From contig NZ_FNFO01000016.1 of NCBI RefSeq assembly GCF_900100765.1, positions 18,475 to 82,474 on the forward strand: a stretch of 64,000 nucleotides of DNA, given 5' to 3'. Under the pieces are notes generated by a model that was given only the letters and a program-made list of their open reading frames with translations, had not been told where the DNA came from and made no database searches. Of the stretch, positions 45,040-52,998 are shown one piece after another. A program made the position numbers and the translations under genes. The stretch's first letter is position 1. Every line of letters starts with the position of its first letter. The stretch is from Catalinimonas alkaloidigena (GTDB lineage Bacteria; Bacteroidota; Bacteroidia; Cytophagales; Flexibacteraceae).

Positions 45040-45187
45040 GAAAGTGGGAAGGTTATAAAGTTCAGCGTTAGGGGTTTAAAGCTCAGCGCTCAAAGCTTAA
45101 GGCTCAACGTGTGAAGCGTCTCTGGTGTGATGCGTTGCAGTACGGCCCACGGATTCTCCAATTCTGTTATTCAGTAATTCAATCATT
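45040..45187. repeat. Permease spacer A with AT-rich word repeats
   Basis: This spacer is made of AAGTTCAGCG/TTTAAAGCTC-type words followed by a segment (45109-45187) that is nearly the same as 47667-47745 in the next spacer, including an identical 21-base core around TGCGTTGCAGTACGGC. It ends in ATTCAGTAATTCAATCATT just before the permease stop. Confidence 0.7.
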
Positions 45188-47602
45188 TCATTCGCTCCTG
45201 AGCGAACGGACCGGATTGGCCAGCGCGGCGCGGAGGCTTTGTACGCTGACCGTCAGAAGGGCGATGGACAGCACCAGCCCTACGGCAAACAGGTAAGGCC
45301 ATGCCGAAAAGCCAATGTGGTACGCGAAGTTGGTCATCCAGGAGCGCATTAGGTAACCGGCCACCGGCGCGGCAATGACAAACGCCACGCCCAGGAGCAT
45401 GGCGTATTCGCGGGACAGCAGCCCCAGGATTTGCGGAATGGTAGCCCCCAGCACCTTCCGGACGCCAATCTCTTTGGTGCGTTGTTCGGTGGTGTACGCG
45501 GCCAGGCCGAACAGTCCCAGGCACGCGACGAAAATGGCCAGCCCGGCAAAGACGGTGAACAGCCGCGCCAAACGCTCTTCCGCCTGGTATTGGCGTCCGA
45601 ACGATTCGTCCAGAAACTGGTAATTGAATGGCCAGTCGGGGAGGCGCGACTTCCAGGCGCGTTCCAGGTCGTGAAGCGCCTCGGCCGGATAGCCGGGACG
45701 GAGCCGGACGACCAGAAAGTTGGCCCGCTGGGCGTTCAGGAAGAACAGGGCGGGGGTGATGGTGGCGTGCAACGACCGGAAGTGGTAGTCTTTCACCACG
45801 CCGACGATGGTGCCCGTGCGCGCATCGGGGCCGCCCCGCCATTCCAGCCGCTCGCCGACCGGATTGTCCAGTCCCAGTACTTTGGCGGCACTTTCGTTGA
45901 TCAGAAACGCGTCGGTCTGGTCCGAGGGGATCTCTTCCGAGAAATTACGTCCGGCGCTCAGTTCCAGCCCCAGCGTCTGCAGGTAATGCGGGTCGGATTG
46001 CACCACGTACATGATCTGACTGTCGTCTGGCGCGGCACCTTCTTTGGCAACCGGGTTGTAGTTTTCGTTCAGGCTGGGCACTACGCTGGCGGTCGTGGCT
46101 CCCAGCACCATCGGATGTTGGGTGAACGCCGTACGGAACGATTCCAGATGACGCTGCACCGTCGAGTCACCGGGCAGGTTGAGCGTCAGCACGTGCTCTT
46201 TCTGGAAGCCCAACTGGCTGTTTTGCAGGTAGTTCAGCTGTTGGTACACCATCAGGGTGCAGATGATCAGTCCGGCCGAAAGCGCAAATTGCGTCACCAC
46301 CAGGCCCTGCCGCAGCGTGACCACCTGGGTTCCAGTAGCTACCCGGGCCGCCTGTCCGCTGCCCTTCAGTACTTCCGTAGGGCGGAATCCCGACAGCACA
46401 AAGGCCGGATAGAGCCCTGCCAGCAAACCCACGGCCAGCCCAAAGACCAGGAGCAGCAGAAGGCCCCAGGGCGTTCCGACAAAAGCGAGCGATAAGGCTT
46501 TGCCCGTCAGGTTGTTGAACGCCGGCAGCAACAGTTCGGCGGTTCCCAGCGCCACGGCCAGCGCGGCAAGGGTAAGCAGGAGGGATTCGCTCAGAAACTG
46601 GCCGATCAACTGGCCGCGGTAGGCCCCCGCCACCTTGCGCACCCCGACTTCCCGGGCACGACGTGTGGCACGGGCGGTCGCCAGATTCATGAAGTTGATG
46701 CAGGCGATGCCCAGAATGAACAGCGCGATCAGCGTAAAGATGATGACGTACGCGCGGTTGCCGCCGGGCGTGAGTTCTTCTGCCACCGGATGAAGGTGAA
46801 TGGCGGTGACGGGCTGTAATTCTGCCGCAATCTTCAGCCCCATGCGCTCGATCAGGTCGCCCATGTGTCGTTCGAACATCGCCGGAAACTGGGCCGCCAC
46901 GTCGGATGGCGCGGTGCCGGGCGTCAGCCGCACGTAGGTGGACTGGTTCGTGAACGACATCCACTGCGTCTCCGGATCGAAGCCCTGTTGCTGTGCCTGT
47001 GCGTAGAACGTGGCCATCGAGCGCAGCAATTGAAACTGCACGTGCGTGTTGGTCGGCGGATCGGCCACCACCGCCGTCACGGTATAGTCGTCCTGATTAT
47101 CGACCCGCACCCGTTCGCCCACCACGTCGATGCGGTTGAACAGCCGCTTCGCGAGCGACTCGGTCAGCACCATCGTAAAAGGAGCCGCCAGCGCCGTCTG
47201 AGGTTCGCCCACCAATACCGGGAAATCGAACAGCGACAGAAACGCCGAATCGGCGAAAAAACTGGCACTTTCCTGAATCCGCAAGTCGCCCTGCCCCAGC
47301 AGCACGCCCGCTGTTTGCCAGACCCGAACCGATTTTTCCACCCCCGCGACTTCGCGCGCGAGGGTAGGGCCGTACGGCCACGACGTCAGGGCAAAAATCG
47401 GCCGGTCGCCCACCGCTACATTCACGCGATAAAGGCGCTCCACGTCGGAAAACTGCCGGTCGTACGTCCGTTCGTCGTGCACCCAGAGCATAATCAGCAG
47501 ACAGGCCACCAGTCCGGTAATCAGGCCCATCAGGTTCAGAAACGTGTAGGCCCGGTACCGTCCGAGGTTGCGTAGGGCCACAAGCAGGTAATTGCGAAAC
47601 AT
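45188..47602 (-). CDS. Orphan MacB/FtsX-type ABC permease (array member 3)
   Basis: The 804-residue protein starts MFRNYLLVALRNLGRYRAYTFLNLMGLITGLVACLLIMLWVHDERTYDR and shows FMNLATARATRRAREVGVRKVAGAYRGQLIGQFLSES and RTKEIGVRKVLGATIPQILGLLSREYAMLLG as the cores of its two FtsX blocks, ending NPVRSLRSE. About eight membrane helices and two periplasmic MacB domains are expected. It lacks an adjacent ATPase. The spacers on both sides are related to each other, showing that the duplication unit of the array included non-coding DNA. Confidence 0.92.
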   Translation of the reverse strand: MFRNYLLVALRNLGRYRAYTFLNLMGLITGLVACLLIMLWVHDERTYDRQFSDVERLYRVNVAVGDRPIFALTSWPYGPTLAREVAGVEKSVRVWQTAGVLLGQGDLRIQESASFFADSAFLSLFDFPVLVGEPQTALAAPFTMVLTESLAKRLFNRIDVVGERVRVDNQDDYTVTAVVADPPTNTHVQFQLLRSMATFYAQAQQQGFDPETQWMSFTNQSTYVRLTPGTAPSDVAAQFPAMFERHMGDLIERMGLKIAAELQPVTAIHLHPVAEELTPGGNRAYVIIFTLIALFILGIACINFMNLATARATRRAREVGVRKVAGAYRGQLIGQFLSESLLLTLAALAVALGTAELLLPAFNNLTGKALSLAFVGTPWGLLLLLVFGLAVGLLAGLYPAFVLSGFRPTEVLKGSGQAARVATGTQVVTLRQGLVVTQFALSAGLIICTLMVYQQLNYLQNSQLGFQKEHVLTLNLPGDSTVQRHLESFRTAFTQHPMVLGATTASVVPSLNENYNPVAKEGAAPDDSQIMYVVQSDPHYLQTLGLELSAGRNFSEEIPSDQTDAFLINESAAKVLGLDNPVGERLEWRGGPDARTGTIVGVVKDYHFRSLHATITPALFFLNAQRANFLVVRLRPGYPAEALHDLERAWKSRLPDWPFNYQFLDESFGRQYQAEERLARLFTVFAGLAIFVACLGLFGLAAYTTEQRTKEIGVRKVLGATIPQILGLLSREYAMLLGVAFVIAAPVAGYLMRSWMTNFAYHIGFSAWPYLFAVGLVLSIALLTVSVQSLRAALANPVRSLRSE

Positions 47603-47629
47603 AGCGTAGGTGGGGGGAGAAGAGGTAGA

Positions 47630-47745
47630 AGTTCAGGGGTCAGAAGTTCAAAGCTTACGGCTTAACGAGTGAAGTGTCTCTGGCATGATGCGTTGCAGTA
47701 CGGCCCACTGATTCCATCATTCTGTTATCCAATCATCCAATCATT
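47630..47745. repeat. Permease spacer B, paralogous to spacer A
   Basis: Words such as AGAAGTTCA and CAAAGCTTACGGCTTAAC are followed by bases 47667-47745, which match 45109-45187 at most positions. The match continues into the last codons of both permeases. Confidence 0.7.
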
Positions 47746-50172
47746 TTATTCGCTCCTGAGCGAACGGACCGGATTCGACAGGGCAGCCCGCAGGCTTTGG
47801 TAACTGATGGTGAACCAGGCAATGGCCAGGGCGGTGAGGCCCGCCAGCAGGAAGATTCCCGGCCCCAGCGTAATGGGATAAGCAAAGCCGGCGAGCCATT
47901 GCGCGAGTGCGTACCAGGCCAGTGGGGTGGCAATCACGAAGGCGATGAGTACGAGGATCGTAAATTCTTTCGAGAGGAGAACGACCAGGTGCTGCACGTT
48001 GGCGCCCAGCACTTTTCGGACGCCGATTTCTTTCGTGCGCCGTTCGGCGACGTAGGCCGACAGGCCGTACAGACCCAGGCACGAGATCAGGATGGCCACG
48101 CCTGCGAAGCTGCCGATGATCTGCCCCATCCGCTGGTCCTGTTCGTAGAGGCGGCCGAGATTTTCGTCCAGAAAACTGTATTCGAACGGAAGATCGGGAT
48201 TAAGCGCCTTCCAGGCCGTTTCCAGGGCGGCCAGCGTTTGCGGAACGTCCGCCGTGTTGAGCGCTACCACTGTCTGGTCAAAAGCGCGCCGCGAAGGCAG
48301 GTGGAGCATCAGAGGATCAATGGCGTTGTGTAGCGAGTATTGGTGGTAATCGCGGATCACACCGATAATTTCCAGCGACTCCGTGCCTTCGGCCAGGTCC
48401 GTTTTCAGGTGCTCACCGACCGCCTGGTCGAGCGGAATGCCGAAGGCGGCCAGGGTAGCTTCGTTGACGATGATGTGCAATTCGGTGCTGTCGGTGGGGC
48501 GGGACCGGTCGAAATTGCGGCCCGCCAGAAGCGGGATGTCCATCAGCGCCAGGTACTCGTAATCGACTTCATTGTAGGTAACGCGCTCGGCCTGTTCCAT
48601 CGAATGGCCTTCACGGTAGAGCCGCCAGTCCATCAGCACAAGTTGTCCCGGTACGTAGACGGCTCCGGTGACGTTCGCCACGCCCGTCTGGTGCAGCAGC
48701 TTTTCGCGCAAGGCGGGGTAGTGCGTGCTGGCGTCGTGGGTGCGGAGCGGAATCACCAGCCGCGCTTCGGACGCAAAGCCCAGGTTCTTTTGACGGATGT
48801 AGTGCAGTTGCTGGAAGATGATGCCCACACCCGCCATCAGGACGATGGCCACCACGAATTGAAAGACCACGAGGATGCGGCGCAGCTGGCCCGCGCTCAG
48901 CGACGTGTGCATGCGGCCTTTTAGCACCTGAATGGGGTTGAACGACGACAGAAACAGCGCCGGGTAACTCCCCGCCAGCAGACCGGTCACCAGCAGCACA
49001 CCTCCCAGCATCAGCAGGTACGTGAGCCACGCATCGACCGAAAGCCGTAGCGTTTGTCCGGTCAGGTGGTTGAAGTAAGGAAGCAGCAGATCCGCCAGGA
49101 GGCATCCCGTCACGACGGCGAGGCCCACCAGCAGCAGCGACTCACCCATAAACTGCCGGATCAGCGTGCCGCGTTCGGCCCCCATGGTTTTGCGGATGCC
49201 TACTTCGCTGGCCCGTTGCGCGGCGCGTGCCGTCGACAGGTTCATAAAGTTGATGCAGGCAATCAGGAGCAGAAAGGCCGCAATGGCCGCCATGATGTAG
49301 ACGTAGCCGATGCGCGCACTACTCCCCCCGAAATCGGAATAGAGGTGGATGTCGTGGACCGGTTGCAGGTAAAGCGATTTCTGGATGGCGGCGCGTGCAA
49401 AGTCGTCGGCTCCGTGGCGGTTCAGAAACGCCGGCAGTTTGGCTTCTAGCGCTTCTGGCGTGGTGCCGGGCTGGAGCGTGAGGTACGCGTGGATAAAGTT
49501 TTGTCCGGCCCACTCGTCCATGCCGGTGATCCATTCGCCCAAACCGGTGCTGTTCATCGACATGAAGAACCGCGCCTCCAGGTGCGTAGGTTGGGTAGGT
49601 TCGGCCACTATTCCGGTCACCTGCATGTCGTAGGCCCCGCCGTTGTCGCTCACGCTCACGACCTGATGCAGCCCGAGGTCGTCGCCGAACAGCTTCCGGG
49701 CAATGGTTTCGGTCAACACAAGGCTGCGCGGTTCACGCAGGCAGGTGTACGGATCGCCCGCCAGAAACTGGTACGTAAACAGTTGAAAAAACGTGGAATC
49801 GACCAGCACCCCGCCTTGCTCCAGAAACATCTTGTCGCCGTGCCGCAGCAGGTGTTCGGGGGTGCCGGGAGGATACACGAGGCGCGTGGCGTTGGCTACT
49901 TCGGGCAGTTCTTCCCGCATTTTCATCACGATCGGGGGCGAGGTGGTCGCCATCCGGTGGGAAACGCCGTCGGCACTTGTAAAGAGGGTATTGACGCGAT
50001 ACAGCGAAGCGCCGTGTTCCTGAAACCGGTCGTAGCTGCGTTCGTGCTGGATGAAGAGCAGCAGCAACAGGCAGCAGGCCACGCCCACGGACAGCCCCAG
50101 AAGGTTGATCAGCGAAAAGGCCTTGTGTTTCAGAAGCTGACGGACCGCGATTTTCCAGTAATTGCGAAGCAT
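47746..50172 (-). CDS. Orphan MacB/FtsX-type ABC permease (array member 4)
   Basis: The 808-residue protein starts MLRNYWKIAVRQLLKHKAFSLINLLGLSVGVACCLLLLLFIQHERSYDR. The two FtsX cores are FMNLSTARAAQRASEVGIRKTMGAERGTLIRQFMGES and RTKEIGVRKVLGANVQHLVVLLSKEFTILVL, and it ends SNPVRSLRSE. Its first periplasmic domain (TYQFLAGDPYTCLREPRSLVLTETIARKLFGDDLGL) is closely matched by the half-size gene directly upstream, so that gene is its degenerate duplicate. No ATPase partner is present. Confidence 0.92.
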   Translation of the reverse strand: MLRNYWKIAVRQLLKHKAFSLINLLGLSVGVACCLLLLLFIQHERSYDRFQEHGASLYRVNTLFTSADGVSHRMATTSPPIVMKMREELPEVANATRLVYPPGTPEHLLRHGDKMFLEQGGVLVDSTFFQLFTYQFLAGDPYTCLREPRSLVLTETIARKLFGDDLGLHQVVSVSDNGGAYDMQVTGIVAEPTQPTHLEARFFMSMNSTGLGEWITGMDEWAGQNFIHAYLTLQPGTTPEALEAKLPAFLNRHGADDFARAAIQKSLYLQPVHDIHLYSDFGGSSARIGYVYIMAAIAAFLLLIACINFMNLSTARAAQRASEVGIRKTMGAERGTLIRQFMGESLLLVGLAVVTGCLLADLLLPYFNHLTGQTLRLSVDAWLTYLLMLGGVLLVTGLLAGSYPALFLSSFNPIQVLKGRMHTSLSAGQLRRILVVFQFVVAIVLMAGVGIIFQQLHYIRQKNLGFASEARLVIPLRTHDASTHYPALREKLLHQTGVANVTGAVYVPGQLVLMDWRLYREGHSMEQAERVTYNEVDYEYLALMDIPLLAGRNFDRSRPTDSTELHIIVNEATLAAFGIPLDQAVGEHLKTDLAEGTESLEIIGVIRDYHQYSLHNAIDPLMLHLPSRRAFDQTVVALNTADVPQTLAALETAWKALNPDLPFEYSFLDENLGRLYEQDQRMGQIIGSFAGVAILISCLGLYGLSAYVAERRTKEIGVRKVLGANVQHLVVLLSKEFTILVLIAFVIATPLAWYALAQWLAGFAYPITLGPGIFLLAGLTALAIAWFTISYQSLRAALSNPVRSLRSE

Positions 50173-50215
50173 GAGAACGGGGTAGGGTGAGAAACGTAGG
50201 AAACAGGCGAGGAGA

Positions 50216-51469
50216 CTACGCGCGGACTACAGGTGATACCGTTTCCGGCCGTTGGACCAGCGCGAGGTCGTGAAACGTGGGAAAGAGAAGCCAGGGCATG
50301 TGGCCGGTCAGCAGACCGCCACTCAGAGCAAGCATCCCCGCCACGAGCGGGTACAGCGGCCACCCCGCCGACGTAAGGGCGAGCAGCGGGGCCGGGTGCG
50401 GATGGAACAGCGGGAGGGCTAACTCTACCAGACCATAGCCCAGCACCAGCGCCAAGCCCAGAATCTGCATCAGTTCCCCCGCCACCTGGCGGGACGTGGC
50501 CGACTGCGGGTCGAGCTGCCGTTGTTGGTGGCGTACCAGATACACCGCCGACGTGACGGCGATGGCCGCCGTACCGGCCAGGAAGAAAAAGAGTAAATAG
50601 ACGTATCGTACCTGCGGTGCGCTCTGCGCGAAGTCGGCCGACAGGTGAATGTCACGGATGGGTTGCAGGTAAAGCGCTTGTAAGGTAGTGAGGGTGGGAT
50701 CGGTTGTGGCGGCCTGTTGCAGAAAGTCGGGCAGGCTGGCTTCCAGGGTTTCGCGCGGCATGTCTTCGTCCAGACGGAGGTAGGAGTAGATAACCGGTGC
50801 GCTGGCCGCTCGTTGTACCGAATCCAGCAACGCGCCCCAGCCCGGACTGTTGATCGACATAAAAAAGCGTGCCTCCAGGTGGGTAGGCTGATCGGGCTCG
50901 GCCACGATCCCCGTCACGTGAAAGTCGTACGTGCCCAGGCCGTCGCTTACCGTGATGGTGCTGTTGAGGCCGAGGGTTTCTCCAAACAGCTTCCGGGCCA
51001 GCGGCTCGGTCAGCACCACACTGCTGGGCTCGCGCAGGCAGGTGCGGGGGTTGCCCGCCAGAAACTGGTACGTAAACATGGTAAAGTAAGTCGCATCGGC
51101 CAGCACGCCACCCCGCTCCAGAAACGTGCGGTCGCCGTGGCGGAGCAGGTGTTCCAGCGTGGCGGGCGGATGGACCACCCGGGTTACGTTGGCAATTCCC
51201 GGAAGGCTTTCGCGCAGTTGGCGGGCCAAGGTGGGCGTGGTAGTCGCCTGATGTTCAGGCGTGCCGGCGGTGGTCGCCACCAGCGCATTGACGCGGTACA
51301 GCGCATCGGCGTGCTCGTGGTAGCGGTCGTAGCTGTACTCGTGTTGCAGCAGCAGTCCCGACAGGAGGCAGCCGCCCAGTCCGAAAGAAAGCCCGAGCAG
51401 AGCGAGCCAGGAAGCGCCCTTGTGAAGAGTACCTGCGGGGGCGGCCGTTTTTCGGTAGTAGTGAAACAT
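50216..51469 (-). CDS. Half-size, degenerate copy of an FtsX permease (array member 5)
   Basis: The 417-residue protein is a diverged copy of the first half of member 4: YSYDRYHEHADALYRVNAL, HPPATLEHLLRHGDRTFLERGGV, FTYQFLAGNPRTCLREPSSVVLTEPLARKLFGETLGL and QPTHLEARFFMSINS align directly. The conserved first FtsX core (FMNLSTARAAQR.SEVGIRK.MGA) is replaced by an unrelated stretch (VTSAVYLVRHQQRQLDPQS), and the whole second MacB_PCD/FtsX half is missing. The remaining helices are still hydrophobic (LGLALVLGYGLVELALPLF, LYPLVAGMLALSGGLLTG). The frame is open, so it may be expressed, but it cannot work as a normal permease alone; it could be decaying or a regulatory partner. Confidence 0.8.
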   Translation of the reverse strand: MFHYYRKTAAPAGTLHKGASWLALLGLSFGLGGCLLSGLLLQHEYSYDRYHEHADALYRVNALVATTAGTPEHQATTTPTLARQLRESLPGIANVTRVVHPPATLEHLLRHGDRTFLERGGVLADATYFTMFTYQFLAGNPRTCLREPSSVVLTEPLARKLFGETLGLNSTITVSDGLGTYDFHVTGIVAEPDQPTHLEARFFMSINSPGWGALLDSVQRAASAPVIYSYLRLDEDMPRETLEASLPDFLQQAATTDPTLTTLQALYLQPIRDIHLSADFAQSAPQVRYVYLLFFFLAGTAAIAVTSAVYLVRHQQRQLDPQSATSRQVAGELMQILGLALVLGYGLVELALPLFHPHPAPLLALTSAGWPLYPLVAGMLALSGGLLTGHMPWLLFPTFHDLALVQRPETVSPVVRA

Positions 51470-51635
51470 AGGGGTACGACGTTAGCTACCGTGTCCTATG
51501 CCAAGAAGTTTGCCAATGCCCCAGGAAGCGGTTTTGCCCCGGTATCAGGCATAAAAATGTCCGAAAGCGAACAACGCGTGTGCACTTTCGGACAAGAAAG
51601 AAAGAGCCCGAAGGCTCTCTGGGGTGCAAGCAGGA

Positions 51636-52322
51636 CTAACGCGCTGCCGTGTGACGTTCGGACATCACAAGGGCGTTGTAGTAGACGACCATCCGCGCCA
51701 GGTGCTGCGGCGAACGGAAGTGGAGCCGATGCTGTGCGGCATAATACTGAATGGCTTCCTGGTGCTCGCCGAACAACCGCAACGCGGCTTTCCGGCGGCG
51801 GGGGATGCGTACCAGCCGCCCGCGGTCGTCGAACGTGTAGAGATCCGTAGCGATTTCCTGCGCGGTCTCGTCGTTTTGCAACGTATAGATCGAGTTGCGG
51901 TGGGCAATTCGCATGTGCGGTTTGCGGAACAGCAGGACGGGGCGGGGGCCTTCCGAGGCCACCTCCATAAATGCAAGCTGAGGACCGAACAGGTGCGGAT
52001 ACGGCGTGCGGATAAAGCGGTGCATCTGTCCTTCGTCATCCATCAGAATAAATTCGGGCAAAACGACCGGATCGTAAAACTGTGTCTTGCCGTCTTCGAT
52101 GGTTTCCAGCCGATGTTTCAGCATGTCGAACCGAAGTGCATCGACCGAGCGCCATTCGCCGGCTACGGTGCGTACGTAGCCAGGTTGCCAGGTAGGTTCG
52201 GCATTCGGAACGGGCAAAAATGTAGTGGTTTGGAGCGGGTGCCAGGGTACGGGCGTCTGGTCAGGCTGAGCGCCGAGTCCCCCGCCAACCAGCAGGCAGA
52301 GAAGTAGAAAAAAGCGGTACAT
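51636..52322 (-). CDS. Exported protein of unknown function
   Basis: The 228-residue protein has a signal peptide (MYRFFLLLCLLVGGGLGAQ) and no lipobox. The mature part contains a segment LPEFILMDDEGQMHRFIRTPYPHLFG, basic RIPRRRKAALRLFGEHQEAIQYY and a His/Arg-rich end (LHFRSPQHLARMVVYYN). I recognise no domain; the arrangement (a receptor-like extracellular part with an IPRRRKAALRLFG stretch) is not diagnostic. It lies upstream of the permease array on the same strand with a 166-base gap, so it may be a separate transcript. No T9SS tail. Confidence 0.72.
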   Translation of the reverse strand: MYRFFLLLCLLVGGGLGAQPDQTPVPWHPLQTTTFLPVPNAEPTWQPGYVRTVAGEWRSVDALRFDMLKHRLETIEDGKTQFYDPVVLPEFILMDDEGQMHRFIRTPYPHLFGPQLAFMEVASEGPRPVLLFRKPHMRIAHRNSIYTLQNDETAQEIATDLYTFDDRGRLVRIPRRRKAALRLFGEHQEAIQYYAAQHRLHFRSPQHLARMVVYYNALVMSERHTAAR

Positions 52323-52998
52323 GGCAGTGGTGGGTAGTGGTGGTTACCTTTTGCTGGAAGGTACGGCTTCTCTACGTAATCCGATACGTAGAAACGACGC
52401 CACGAAAAATCGCTAATTCAAAAGAGTAAGTTAAAAAATGAAGTCAATTTTATTGAGTGAATGGTGTTATGTAAAAAGTGAGTTAAAAAATGAAGTGACT
52501 TTTTTAAAATAGATATGAAATAATTAAAAGTTAGTTAAAATCACGAGGTAAGTATTTCAAAAAAATAAATTTTTTCCTTGCATTTATGGTGAGGGTGAGT
52601 TAACTAGCAAGCAGTGAAATAATATTTGATTTTTGCTGATTAGGTAGAGATTTAAAGTTGTGTAAATAGGTTTATTTGAAATTAAATTCTGTAAACTGGT
52701 GCTGTGGCGGGAGGCCGCAGTGACTGGTTTGCAGGCAGCCTACGCCTTTCCGATTCCGGTTTTTTCCTCGATTGCCACCACCCTGGTTAAAACTGTCGGC
52801 ACAGATCCCGGGTCATACGTGCCACCTCATTTTCCCACCACCCCTCTTACCTGTATTCTGACAGCCGCCGCGGACGCTTCCGGGCGCGTTGTGCACACCG
52901 TGCCTTGCTACGCCGCAGCGCACCGGGGATACCTATGCTTTTCCGATCGGTAGAACGACAGTTTTTAGTGACTATTCAATTCAATTTAATGTAAGCGC
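52323..52998. other. Very AT-rich leader region of the SusC/SusD locus with a direct repeat
   Basis: This 676-base gap separates the exported protein from susC-like. The stretch 52420-52690 is unusually AT-rich for this genome; 52429-52444 and 52481-52496 are identical 16-mers (AGTTAAAAAATGAAGT), 52 bases apart. The 52700-52950 part is GC-richer and has an 84-codon frame with no recognisable features, which I do not call. No clear TAnnTTTG promoter is visible. AT-rich curved DNA and direct repeats are consistent with a regulated promoter, for example a site for a sensor such as a SusR- or anti-sigma-type regulator, though none is encoded here. Confidence 0.55.

Noticed and set aside
52699..52953. 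84-codon GTG-start frame upstream of SusC
   Set aside because: No similarity or signal, no promoter, and a composition shift suggesting non-coding DNA.
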